DNA of 64,000 nt from Nostoc sp. UHCC 0302 (GTDB lineage Bacteria; Cyanobacteriota; Cyanobacteriia; Cyanobacteriales; Nostocaceae): contig NZ_CP151100.1 in NCBI RefSeq assembly GCF_038096175.1, forward strand, positions 310,001 through 374,000, read 5' to 3'. The first letter of the stretch is position 1. Each line of letters opens with the position of its first letter. Both the position numbers and the translations under genes were made by a program. A model generated the notes under the pieces. That model had not been told where the DNA came from. It did no database searches and saw only the letters and a program-made list of their open reading frames with translations. This document shows positions 8,501 to 16,749 of the stretch, in pieces.

Positions 8501-11403
8501 GCGCCATTCATCCAGCCATTGCGGCAAAAAACTTTGAGAGCCTTCAGTTCAGCTATGCAGGCGGTGAACATGAGGCTTGGGAGCGCCTCATGATCAGTGA
8601 AAAACTTAATCGCACAAATACAGGGCGGTTAACGGAGGGATTAATCAGAGCATATTCTCATCTTGATGCTGGCGGCTGGTGGTGTGATGCTGGAGTAGAT
8701 CCACGTTCATTTGCTGATTTAACCCCAGGCGATAAAGCTTTGAGTAAAAGATGGGGATGCTACAAGCCAAATCAACCAAGACCCAAAAAAGATGAGAATA
8801 ATCAAATAATTGAAGGGAAATTTATTAAATATGAGCATCCCCCCAAGATTGATTTAAGTATCTTCTTACTAGATGTACCCAAGGATATTGCCGAACGCAT
8901 CTATCAAAAATCTGGTGTTAATCCCACCGAGTGCGATCGCCAATCGGGATTTTGGTACTGTGTATGGAAGTACAACATACCTTGTGCAATCACAGAAGGA
9001 GCCAAAAAAGCTGCTAGCCTGTTGAGTCAGGGTCATGCAGCCATCGGTCTACCAGGGATATCGGCAGGATACCGTTCTCCCAAGGATGAATTTGGCAACA
9101 AAATCGCTAAGTCTTACCTGCACGAAGAATTAGCGGTTTTCGCTACACCAAACAGAATTTTCAAATTCTGCTTTGACTACGAAACCAAGCCCCAAACGAA
9201 GCTTAATATTGAGCGAGATATTTCCCTAACTGGAAGATTATTACAAAAAGCCGGAGCTTGGGTCAAGGTCGTGACGCTACCAGGGCCAGACAAAGGAGTC
9301 GATGATTTCATAGCCGCCTGTGGGCCACTTGCTTACGAGAAATTGAACTATGAAGCGATTCGTTTAAGGGATTGGCAGCGGCACAATCAAAAACAACGTG
9401 CTTTCACGATAGAAGCACCTCGAAAGTTTACACCAGAAGAACATTCTTTACAACAAAACCAAACAAAGGAACAAACTGATGACCGACAGCAACAGCAACC
9501 CCAACCAAATACAGCTATTAACCCAGAAGATAGAGGAATTGATAACTGCTCACGAGAAACTAAACACGAAAATCGAGCAGTTACAAACCAGTCACGAGAA
9601 CTTGAGCGAGAAAATTTTGCACATGGAAGTGAGCCAAGCTCAAAGCCTGAACGACACCAAAGCCAGTCACTCGAACTTCTTACAGCAATTAACCGATACG
9701 TTGAACTCCAAAAAATCTTCGAGCTTGGAGCCGACATTGCAAGAATTAACCAAAGCCTTACAGATGGTTGGCTTCGAGGTCAACGAACAGCGGACGAGCC
9801 AGCAAGCACTCTCCGACAAAATTCAGCAATTATTGACCGCACAAAAAGTAATCGACATACTCAACAACCAGCCAGTGAACAACTCCTAAACGCAATCGCT
9901 GATTTTTTAGAAACAGCAGCTATCGAATCTACTAACATTGTCAAAGATTTGCAAGCCCTAACTGAAAATTTGGAACATTACCAAAATAAGGACTCGGTTA
10001 GGGTGATCATCGCTGACTTCATTGACAAGTCGGCAGTTGAAACTACCTTAGTTGAAGGATTAACACAACTAACAGAACAACTCTCTCAGTATCAACAGCA
10101 GTTAGGCAACGGGAAAACTCCACTCAAACAGCTTGAGCAACTGGTAAGCAACAAACCAGTACAAAACCAAGCACTGGGAGCTATTACAGAGTTTCTGGAA
10201 TTACAGACAGTTGAAATATCTACAGTTAAGATAGTATCCAAGCTAGTAGACCAACTCAAGCAATTACCACAGCCAGAAATTACCTCAAACCATCACCGAA
10301 TAGTAAATGCGACCGCTGACTTCATTGACCAGTCAGCAGTTGAGACTACCTTAGTTGAAGGGTTAGGGTTAACACAACTAACAGCACAACTCTATGAGTA
10401 TCAACAGCAGTTAACCAACGGAAAAACTCCACTCAAACAGCTTGAGCAATTGCTGTCCAATCAACCAACACAAAGCCAAGCTGTAGGAGCTATTACAGAG
10501 TATTTGGAATTACAGGCGGTTGAAGTACCTACGATTGAGGTCGCGTTATCCAAGCTGGTAAACCAACTCAAGCAATTACCACAGCCAGAAACTACCTTAA
10601 ACAATCAGCCAATAGTAGGTGCTTTAGCTGACTTCGTTGACCAGTCAGCAATTGAAACTGTTTTAGTTAAAGCGTTTCCATCTGTAACAGAACAACTATC
10701 TCAGTATCAACAACAACTAGTTAATGCAAAAACTTCAGTCAAGCAGCTTGAGCATCTGTTAACCAACAAACCAGTACAAAACAAAGCTGTAGGAGCTATT
10801 ACAGAGTATTTGGAATTACAGGCGGTTGAAGTACCTACGATTGAGGTCGCGTTATCCAAACTGGTAAACCAACTCAAGCAATTACCACAACGCCCAACGC
10901 AAGAAATTCAACAAACTACCAATAATCTTCTAAAAGCGATTTCTGAACATATAGAGCAGGATGCTATTACAACTTCTCTTGATGTATCAGCATTAGAGGA
11001 GATGAAAATACAACTAGGGCAGAGTCAACCACACGCTACTATTGTTAAAGACTTGCAAACCCTAATATATAAATTAGAGTATCACCAAAGCCAGCAGCTA
11101 GAGTTGGCAATGAAGGACATGATACTCAGTTTAGATAAGCAAAAGCTGATTAATTTAGTTTCACAAGTATCAGACTATTTTGAACAACCACATCAAGAGA
11201 ATGACCCCCATCTGTTAGAAATGGAGGCCATTCGTCAATTAATTAGAGATGAAAAAACTCGGATTATAGACAAGTTGAATAGTACTAGTGAATCCGAATT
11301 AGAAGCAGAAATTTTGGAGCTATCTGAAGAAATTGAGCTATTAGAAGAAATTGAGCTATTAGAATCCGAAATAGAATCAGAGTCAATGCGTTTTAAGCGT
11401 TAG
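5566..11403 (+). CDS. traI: MobF conjugative relaxase-helicase with fused DUF3854 domain
   Basis: A 1945-residue protein that nicks oriT, attaches covalently to DNA and unwinds it for transfer. Residues 1-290 are a TrwC-type relaxase, with candidate catalytic tyrosines at 15, 20 and 21 and the metal-binding cluster D151-P-H-L-H-T-H157. The RecD/TraI-type helicase has Walker A at 420-427 (GVAGAGKT), Walker B VDEAG at 488-492, FVGDTRQLSAVEAG, a TYSSQGKTADRV motif and FYVAASRARHEL. Residues about 979-1265 form a DUF3854/Toprim-like domain (TEGAKKA at 1143, FDYE at 1203, PGPDKGVDDF at 1239). The C-terminus has three roughly 100-residue repeats (1483-1775) and an acidic coiled coil. The start has GAGGTGAG upstream. 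It is far longer than typical MobF proteins (1000-1750) because of the added domain. Confidence 0.93.
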   Translation: MLTAANVSSEMAVNYFVKNYYHQGKSRWSGQGAEKFGLSGELDNEDAFKNVIEGRSPDGSEQLNARTVKGKERRAALDCTFSAPKSVSLMALVGGDARLINAHHQALKQVLQLIEQRYAYTRVTDDNGRYRVKTGNLVVAQFDHIESRELDPHLHTHCLLMNMTQTPDGRWLSLGNNEIFANKKFLGMAYQSYLAREVQKLGYEIEKRKHGQFEIKGFKEQDLETFSKRRQQIIAKAGANSTWEEREKIWDQTRQRKEKLPESELKAYWVEEAAALGITFIKPGEATQDIPVNNKSLVDALEDAIAHCSERNVTFNLEDLEKFILEERLASSVTAIEPLIREHQELIALPGLERQYTTWDAVKRELATIELMQRGQGNVNPMLHPEIAESQLEKTSLNTGQRQAVQLATTTQDQFIAWQGVAGAGKTFALSQLKTLATDAGYTIKGFAPSSAAAKVLSQELEVQSETVARLLVTEPPPLIEPNQVWIVDEAGLLSAKDAYALLQRATQEQARVIFVGDTRQLSAVEAGNPFKSLQQAGIETAYMNESLRQKDPELKLAVDLIADGRIKAGFERLLANGSIKTVDAESKTEAIASDYMAAKPEQRERTLVLAGTNVERLALTQAIRSHLKDEGTLGETATITQLQTKNLTLVQMRFAHNFEIGDVVMPTRNYKRRELEKGKLYEVVGQTTDSLTLKSDDGKHLEVDTAFDKAVYQRQEIEIAVGDHLQWKKNDRQLERRNGQGFVVAAIAGGQAEIKYLDSDRTESISLSQAQNLDYALVSTTYSSQGKTADRVLISADHTIGQESFYVAASRARHELKIYTEDPTRLVELAQESKAKENALELLRKQAQNSTRQGQEQQQQPITISISAELDSPEIKQQTVVTSPVLKTQVVVNPPVLKTPSSISQPVKKPVSKKEVSTQVSVAKPVLKKVKPADETAANFEKPVLKPSIATEAFWIPQKTEAIPNFIEPKHWQELENSAIHPAIAAKNFESLQFSYAGGEHEAWERLMISEKLNRTNTGRLTEGLIRAYSHLDAGGWWCDAGVDPRSFADLTPGDKALSKRWGCYKPNQPRPKKDENNQIIEGKFIKYEHPPKIDLSIFLLDVPKDIAERIYQKSGVNPTECDRQSGFWYCVWKYNIPCAITEGAKKAASLLSQGHAAIGLPGISAGYRSPKDEFGNKIAKSYLHEELAVFATPNRIFKFCFDYETKPQTKLNIERDISLTGRLLQKAGAWVKVVTLPGPDKGVDDFIAACGPLAYEKLNYEAIRLRDWQRHNQKQRAFTIEAPRKFTPEEHSLQQNQTKEQTDDRQQQQPQPNTAINPEDRGIDNCSRETKHENRAVTNQSRELERENFAHGSEPSSKPERHQSQSLELLTAINRYVELQKIFELGADIARINQSLTDGWLRGQRTADEPASTLRQNSAIIDRTKSNRHTQQPASEQLLNAIADFLETAAIESTNIVKDLQALTENLEHYQNKDSVRVIIADFIDKSAVETTLVEGLTQLTEQLSQYQQQLGNGKTPLKQLEQLVSNKPVQNQALGAITEFLELQTVEISTVKIVSKLVDQLKQLPQPEITSNHHRIVNATADFIDQSAVETTLVEGLGLTQLTAQLYEYQQQLTNGKTPLKQLEQLLSNQPTQSQAVGAITEYLELQAVEVPTIEVALSKLVNQLKQLPQPETTLNNQPIVGALADFVDQSAIETVLVKAFPSVTEQLSQYQQQLVNAKTSVKQLEHLLTNKPVQNKAVGAITEYLELQAVEVPTIEVALSKLVNQLKQLPQRPTQEIQQTTNNLLKAISEHIEQDAITTSLDVSALEEMKIQLGQSQPHATIVKDLQTLIYKLEYHQSQQLELAMKDMILSLDKQKLINLVSQVSDYFEQPHQENDPHLLEMEAIRQLIRDEKTRIIDKLNSTSESELEAEILELSEEIELLEEIELLESEIESESMRFKR
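9479..9889 (+). CDS. Nested coiled-coil gene in the +1 frame inside traI
   Basis: A 136-residue frame with ATG at 9479, an AAAGGA ribosome site 8 bases upstream and a TAA at 9887-9889, fully inside traI (TraI residues 1305-1441). It reads as a clean heptad-rich coiled coil (IQLLTQKIEELITAHEKL, KIEQLQTSHENLSEKIL). The same DNA in the traI frame is Gln/Asn/Ser/Arg-rich and looks random. Either it is a real overlapping gene, or traI has two compensating frameshifts here. Sequence alone cannot decide. Function unknown. Confidence 0.5.
   Translation: MTDSNSNPNQIQLLTQKIEELITAHEKLNTKIEQLQTSHENLSEKILHMEVSQAQSLNDTKASHSNFLQQLTDTLNSKKSSSLEPTLQELTKALQMVGFEVNEQRTSQQALSDKIQQLLTAQKVIDILNNQPVNNS
10012..10890 (+). 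repeat. About 300-bp tandem repeats inside traI
   Basis: GCTGACTTC begins units at 10012, 10315 and 10627, giving unit lengths of 303 and 312 bp and a shorter third unit. Each encodes about 100 residues with the landmarks ADFIDQSAVETTLVEG, YQQQL, KTPLKQLEQL and GAITEYLELQAVE. All unit lengths are multiples of three, so the frame is kept. Such repeats are prone to copy-number change and assembly collapse. Confidence 0.85.
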
Positions 11404-12656
11404 CGGGACATTCCTCTAGATAAATTATTTGACTCTTGAAGATTTTCTTGTGTTGGGTAAGTCAGGTATTCTTTTTCAGCTTTCAAATATTCCTCTTCAG
11501 TGTGTCCTAAATTAGCTTGAGCGCTTAAATACTCGTCAACGGCAGGCTGAACTTTTTCAAGTTGAGTAATTTGTTCTGCTGTCACTTCAGAGGCAATAAC
11601 TCCGTCTTTGATGACCTCAACGCCATTACTATTAGCCTTAACATTAACAGTCTCACCTTTCTGCTCGAAATTAAAGTTTGTGCTTCGGAAAGTTATCGAA
11701 CCATCAGGTTGTTTCTCCCCGAAAGTAGTGAGTAGAGCTTTAACGCTCTGTTCAATAGCCTTTTGCTTAACATCAGATATTTTGCTATCAACACTTTCAC
11801 GAACATTATTAACACTGGTTTCGACTTGAGATTTAATCCCATCAACTTGAGATTGCATCTCATTCTTCAAAGTAGAAACCTGTTGACTTATCTGGTATTT
11901 AATCTCAGACATTTGTTGCGCTACAGAATTACGCAGCTTAACTATTTCAGGTGTCAGAGTATCTTTAAATTTATCAAACAAATTTTTGGATGTTTGTTTA
12001 ACTTTGTTTTCTATTCCGCCTACAAAGTTTTGAAGCCTAGTATTTTGAATGCGAGGTAAAGAGTGTTTGCTAAGAGATGCTAACGACTGCTGTGTTTTCT
12101 CAATAGCTTTTTGCTGCTTCTCCAATGATTTAGACATTTCCTCAACTTGAGAGAACAACTTTGTAATTGATTCTGATGATTGAGGTTGCGTTTTGAGTTG
12201 ATCTACAAGTGTCTGTTGTTCTTGCATCTTTTTTTGCAAAACATCAACTTGTTTCTGTAACGCCTCAACACTATAGACAGGTTCGGCTAGAGCTTTTTTT
12301 TGTGTTTGTTTTTGAGCTTGCGATAAGCCTAATTTATCTACCTTGTTTTCACCATCTTGTACACGGAATACTTCTTCTTTACCAATCCTAATTGACACCA
12401 CGTTATTGAGTTTTTCCGGTGTGGTAAAGGCTTTTTCTAATTTGTCAACTAAATCCTTTGAGATCAAAGGATTAATGTCTTTAATTGTTTCGCTCGGCAC
12501 TCCTTTGTAAACATTTTCTTGACCAACTTTAATCAATATTTGTTTGTCCGGTTTGTACTCTTTTTCTTTCGCTTTCTGGAAAATCTTTTTCAGTAATACT
12601 TCTAAAGTTTCAAGGTAGTCTTTCTTGATCTCTTTACCATCTGACGAGTCCATCAT
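11400..12656 (-). CDS. Long coiled-coil protein of the transfer operon, function unknown
   Basis: A 418-residue protein with an N-terminal folded region (about 1-115; ILIKVGQENVYKG, VVSIRIGKEEVFRV), then about 170 residues of coiled coil (VEALQKQVDVLQKKMQEQQ, VEEMSKSLEKQQKAIEKTQ), a linker, and a beta-type segment FRSTNFNFEQKGETVNVKA. No signal peptide or membrane segment. Its stop codon overlaps the convergent traI stop (11400-11403). ATG at 12656 or 12653 overlaps the upstream gene as ATGA, so it is translated with the operon. Last gene of the T4SS operon; possibly a relaxosome or coupling partner, which is inference. Confidence 0.7.
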   Translation of the reverse strand: MMDSSDGKEIKKDYLETLEVLLKKIFQKAKEKEYKPDKQILIKVGQENVYKGVPSETIKDINPLISKDLVDKLEKAFTTPEKLNNVVSIRIGKEEVFRVQDGENKVDKLGLSQAQKQTQKKALAEPVYSVEALQKQVDVLQKKMQEQQTLVDQLKTQPQSSESITKLFSQVEEMSKSLEKQQKAIEKTQQSLASLSKHSLPRIQNTRLQNFVGGIENKVKQTSKNLFDKFKDTLTPEIVKLRNSVAQQMSEIKYQISQQVSTLKNEMQSQVDGIKSQVETSVNNVRESVDSKISDVKQKAIEQSVKALLTTFGEKQPDGSITFRSTNFNFEQKGETVNVKANSNGVEVIKDGVIASEVTAEQITQLEKVQPAVDEYLSAQANLGHTEEEYLKAEKEYLTYPTQENLQESNNLSRGMSR

Positions 12657-13075
12657 GATATATCTCCATTGATTATATTGTTTAACAAGACAGATGGATT
12701 AGCAATTACTTGTGGGAAGATAACTCCCCTAATTTTATTAAGAACCTCTTTTCCTTGAATTTCTATATAGACACAATTAGCATTCGCCATTATTGTTACA
12801 GAGGAGTTGTTTTCCTCAAATTCTGGGAGTTCATATTGTTTTAAAACACCATCAACTACGCATACTTGAGCTACGTTAGATGTGCCGTAATAAATTTCAA
12901 ATGATTCCAGGGTATAACCTTCAGGGATTGGATCTTCATCCCAAGAATCAACTACATTTTTAAATTGATTGAAGTGCTTGACAAAATACTTATTAGCAAA
13001 CTCTGACATATCAGGAAGAAGTTCAATAAACTCTTCTTGGTATCGTTGCAAGTATTCTTTCTGTTTATTATTCAC
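12653..13075 (-). CDS. Hypothetical protein in the transfer operon
   Basis: A 140-residue acidic soluble protein (YLQRYQEEFIELLPDM, SWDEDPIPEGYTLESFEIYYG). It lies 9 bases downstream of the coupling-protein gene and overlaps the next gene by ATGA. The alternating beta and helix pattern with a C-terminal IFPQVIANPSVLLNNI does not match a family I know. Operon position suggests a transfer-accessory role. Confidence 0.65.
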   Translation of the reverse strand: MNNKQKEYLQRYQEEFIELLPDMSEFANKYFVKHFNQFKNVVDSWDEDPIPEGYTLESFEIYYGTSNVAQVCVVDGVLKQYELPEFEENNSSVTIMANANCVYIEIQGKEVLNKIRGVIFPQVIANPSVLLNNIINGDIS

Positions 13076-13084
13076 AAAATTCTC

Positions 13085-14941
13085 CTAAAGATTGCAGACT
13101 TTTCTAGTAGACTGAATAACTTCAGACTGAGCTTTATTCTTTCGAGCTTTCGCTTCTGTCTTTTTGGCTAATAACTCAGCTTTTTTAGTTGATAACTCCG
13201 ATGAATCACTTATTTCTCCTACTAATGGTAACAGTCTTTCAGCTTCTTTTCTACGTTCTGCCATCTCTTGATTTCCAGGGATTTTTAGCTGACTATTTTT
13301 CAGCAAGTTTTGTTGATATTTGTACCAAATAGCTGTACTTTCTTCCTGGACTTTTATATCCCTATCAGAAACATTAATTTTTTCTAAAATGGGCAAACTT
13401 ATTTGCCCACAAGAAGAAAATCCTGGGTTAATAATGACGGCTTTCCCTACTGGTAAAGTAGTGAATTCATTAGATTCAAATAGCGCTCTTGTTGCATTTT
13501 GATTTGAAGTAGAATTACTTGCCCCACCCTTCCCACCAGAACTCCAAGAGCGCTGTGTATAATTAATATCTTTATTGCCTAAATATTCACTAAATCTTTT
13601 TGCTGAAATATCTTCTTGAGGATTAAAAAAGAATTTAGTTGCACATCCTCCAAAAATGGCGTTGGTGATGTTGTCACCATAGGATTCTTGGAGCATCGAT
13701 ATATTTTGTAGCCCTAGAATTGTCACCAATCCATCTTCTCTATTCTGGTTTAACCAGTTGACCAGCGCAGGCAGATAAATGGTCGGTACTTCATCAACAC
13801 CTAAAACTAAGGGGGTTTTGCGTTTGCCTGCGACATTTCTAGTGACCAGTAAATGTAGAACTGATGCTAATAAGGGGCCAATAACATCGATTTTTTCTTT
13901 GTCCATCCCGAAAACTATCATTTGCTTCCGTTCTATATCTAAGGGGATATTGGTTTTTCCACAGAATGCCGCTAGCACATCCGGAACCATAAAGCGACTA
14001 AACAAACCACTAGCCGTACCCACAATACTTGAAGCAGTTTCTGGGCTACCTGCTACAGACACAAATTGAGCGAAAGCTTCCCTAACCATAAAGTTAAGCT
14101 GATCATAAGCTTGCTCAATCCGCTTCACTAATTTAGGTAGTCCCAGGATCGCTTGACACATCATGATATCTGGATATTTTGTACCCTTGGCAAACATAAA
14201 GACTGCTTGTACAAGCTGATCTCCGGCATTAGAGAAAAACGCATTACCGGAATCATCCGAACCGAGTTTAAAGTTACGATTAATAGTTATTGCCAGTTGC
14301 CGAGCCATTGACGAATCTTGTTGATTCTTTAAGAACTCTATCGGATTTACAATCGCTGAACCTGCAAAGCCTGGGGCAAAAATATGAACTTTATAACCCT
14401 GTTTGAGAGCCTGTCCTGCAAGTATCGGTGTTTGCCCTTTAGCTGATGCTGTTGCTGATTCTTGCAATGAAAATTTAAAGTCATACATTGCAAAAGCTAA
14501 ACTCTGGCTTATGACTGCTGAAAATAAACGATTAAGACAAAAGAATGATTTACCGCTGCCAGGGCCACCGAAAACTATCACACCCTTTTGGACATCTGGC
14601 AAATAAATAATGCCAGGATCTTCGGGTATTTTGGTTTTTCTAACACCACCAATAACTTGAGAGCTAATATTTCTAGGAGTACCAATAAATAAAGCTACTC
14701 GGTTATGTCTGCGCTCTCGAATCTGTTCACAGGCCAGTTTACGAGCTGCCGTCTTCTCGACATTACCACCCCACCTTGCAGTTGCTAGTTTAGCCTTTCC
14801 TCCTTTGGCGTCAATACATTTAGCTGCCACAAGAAGAGCGCCACAAGCAAGTAAACCCAATCCAGCGGGTGAAACAAAAGCGTCAGTCAGTCCTGGGGGA
14901 ATGAATTGGTTAGAATTCACTGATGTAGTGGTATTGTTCAT
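13085..14941 (-). CDS. VirD4/TraD-like type IV coupling protein
   Basis: A 618-residue P-loop ATPase that links the relaxosome to the secretion channel. One N-terminal hydrophobic segment (about 24-42), Walker A at 125-132 (GGPGSGKS), Walker B PLVLGVDEVPTIYLP, and TILGLQNISMLQESYG with FGGCATKFFFNPQ typical of TraG/TraD/VirD4. The short N-terminal membrane part, with one obvious helix rather than two, fits the cyanobacterial versions. The gene overlaps its upstream neighbour by ATGA (14938-14941). A homohexamer at the inner membrane is expected from the family. Confidence 0.9.
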   Translation of the reverse strand: MNNTTTSVNSNQFIPPGLTDAFVSPAGLGLLACGALLVAAKCIDAKGGKAKLATARWGGNVEKTAARKLACEQIRERRHNRVALFIGTPRNISSQVIGGVRKTKIPEDPGIIYLPDVQKGVIVFGGPGSGKSFFCLNRLFSAVISQSLAFAMYDFKFSLQESATASAKGQTPILAGQALKQGYKVHIFAPGFAGSAIVNPIEFLKNQQDSSMARQLAITINRNFKLGSDDSGNAFFSNAGDQLVQAVFMFAKGTKYPDIMMCQAILGLPKLVKRIEQAYDQLNFMVREAFAQFVSVAGSPETASSIVGTASGLFSRFMVPDVLAAFCGKTNIPLDIERKQMIVFGMDKEKIDVIGPLLASVLHLLVTRNVAGKRKTPLVLGVDEVPTIYLPALVNWLNQNREDGLVTILGLQNISMLQESYGDNITNAIFGGCATKFFFNPQEDISAKRFSEYLGNKDINYTQRSWSSGGKGGASNSTSNQNATRALFESNEFTTLPVGKAVIINPGFSSCGQISLPILEKINVSDRDIKVQEESTAIWYKYQQNLLKNSQLKIPGNQEMAERRKEAERLLPLVGEISDSSELSTKKAELLAKKTEAKARKNKAQSEVIQSTRKVCNL

Positions 14942-16122
14942 CGTCCAGTACCCACAACTACTAAATTATTTTCATTCACAGGAATCCAAGGTATTGGCCC
15001 AAAAGCGTAGGGAGTACAGGTCTTCTGCATAAAGGGTGGGTGAGCGCAAATTCTAAAGAACAAACCAAAGTCTGCTGTACCTGTTGATTCATTAACTCCC
15101 GTCAGTACAACTTTAAACCCACTGCCATAAACTAATCGCCCTGTCGGTTCCTTGCCTCCATTTACCGCAGCCAAAAAACCATAACCACCTTTTACCTGCT
15201 GTGATGAACCACTGGCCCAGCGCTTACCGTATAGTCCACCACCAGAACCAGCAATATCTCCTAACTCCATGTAAGAACATTCTTTAAGAGATGAACAGGC
15301 TACTGGTGTAGTGGTATCACCTCGCACCACCCTACCAGAAATAAAGTAGTCTGACCCAACTGTTGAATCTCCATGCTCTGATGAACCAAAAACTGTTGAT
15401 GCCACCCCAACTACACCAATTCCCTCAGCAATGGGTTTAGGCATTTTACTAAACGGAACTTGGTTCAAGCCTGGGACTTGATTAATGTAACTCTGCTGCC
15501 AAGATTTAAACTTATTCAACGGAGTTTTTGTTAGTCCTGGTACAGACTCAATTGCATACTTGCTCAGATCCAATTTTCCCAAGGGTAAATTTGCCGCCTG
15601 TGGATTTGACCGTAAAATTTGAGAAATCTTGCGACCATTGAATACACCATTTTTAGATAATAATGCTTCTAACGGTGGGACTTGCCTCAAACTCAGATTC
15701 CCTAAACCAGGGATGGCTTTGACTAATGATGCTGGAGTCTGCCACTGCATTAATCCAAAATCTTTTAGTGTAAGTTTTTTGGTCTGTGGTGCGAGCGCAC
15801 TTATCGACTTCAGACTGAAGCTGGACATTTTGAATGCATCATCGGAATCTCCCAACATGACAACAGAACTCACTTTCTGTAGAGCTTTCCATGAGCGTGA
15901 GGGGTCATATCCAAACACTGATATGAGGTTTTGAGGAATACTTAGATATCCTGGCTGTTGCACAGGTGGTAAGTTATCCCATGTGATTCGTGACCAGTCT
16001 GGTGCTTGGGTTTGATATTTCCCTTGTGAATAAATAATTGTGGGAGTATCAGCCCTTGATGGAGCGGGTAAGACCAATGTCATCAAAGCTGTAACAGTTA
16101 ATAAATATTTTTTAAACTTCAT
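14938..16122 (-). CDS. Exported protein of the transfer operon, unknown family
   Basis: A 394-residue protein with a clear signal peptide (MKFKKYLLTVTALMTLVLP, cleavage near SRA-DT) and a strong GGAGG ribosome site. Residues 100-220 hold a degenerate Leu/Pro repeat (IPGLGNLSLRQVPPLE, VPGLTKTPLNKF, VPGLNQVPFSKMP). The C-terminal 170 residues are Gly-rich beta sequence with four cysteines, two as VACSSLKEC. Located between the VirB9-like and VirD4-like genes, it is probably a periplasmic or outer-membrane transfer component. No homologue recognised. Confidence 0.7.
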   Translation of the reverse strand: MKFKKYLLTVTALMTLVLPAPSRADTPTIIYSQGKYQTQAPDWSRITWDNLPPVQQPGYLSIPQNLISVFGYDPSRSWKALQKVSSVVMLGDSDDAFKMSSFSLKSISALAPQTKKLTLKDFGLMQWQTPASLVKAIPGLGNLSLRQVPPLEALLSKNGVFNGRKISQILRSNPQAANLPLGKLDLSKYAIESVPGLTKTPLNKFKSWQQSYINQVPGLNQVPFSKMPKPIAEGIGVVGVASTVFGSSEHGDSTVGSDYFISGRVVRGDTTTPVACSSLKECSYMELGDIAGSGGGLYGKRWASGSSQQVKGGYGFLAAVNGGKEPTGRLVYGSGFKVVLTGVNESTGTADFGLFFRICAHPPFMQKTCTPYAFGPIPWIPVNENNLVVVGTGR

Positions 16123-16263
16123 CTAAAACCTCCAGTAGACCCCACTATATCGGTACTCCAATTAGTAGTGGGTTGTTAACTTATTAATCTTGTGTACGAT
16201 TCTTTGAATATTCTGAATTCTGACCAGTCCCTTACCGTTATTGCTAATTAACAGATAGCAGCA

Positions 16264-16673
16264 TTAGCGAAAAATATATTTTGTAAAATGTAAATTATTA
16301 GTATTACCATAAACAAAATGAAGGGCGGCTGCATCTTCATAGCTGACATTGGCACTCACACGTAGACAGCAAATTTCCAGATACGGACTCAATTGATTAC
16401 TGTTCGGGACTTCCAATTGCTGCGCCTGCTTGCTTGTTATTGGCAATTCTCCCAAAATACTTTTCAGTCGTCGTTGATATCCTGCGCTTGTGCCTGTAAT
16501 CGTTTCGATAAAAAAACCCCTACTTCTGGCATGACGTGCTTCTGCATTTGACTTCGCACTGCCTCTTCAATTCCTGCAAGGTTTGTTAGCCTTTCTGGTG
16601 ACGTATCTTCATACAATATTTTAGCGCTCGCCTGAATATGTTCTTGAAGAGCTTGCTTTTGTTCTGGGGTCAT
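16264..16673 (-). pseudogene. Truncated, frameshifted ISKra4-family transposase remnant
   Basis: Two adjacent minus-strand frames (16464-16673 and 16264-16455) together read as the N-terminus of cyanobacterial ISKra4-type transposases: MTPEQKQALQEHIQASAKIL, ILYEDTSPERL, MQKHVMPEVGVFLSK, then GYQRRLKSILGELPITSKQ and YLEICCLRVSANVSYEDAA. One missing A near 16505 causes the frameshift. Similarity ends after SYEDAA, so the catalytic part is gone. It lies inside the T4SS operon and is on the same strand as the operon, so transcription may continue through it. Confidence 0.8.
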
Positions 16674-16749
16674 CGGTAAGTAAATACACTCGTCTTACCT
16701 ATCCTGACTGATTTTCGCCTTCCTTGCAAAAAACTGGGATGCTCCCTTT

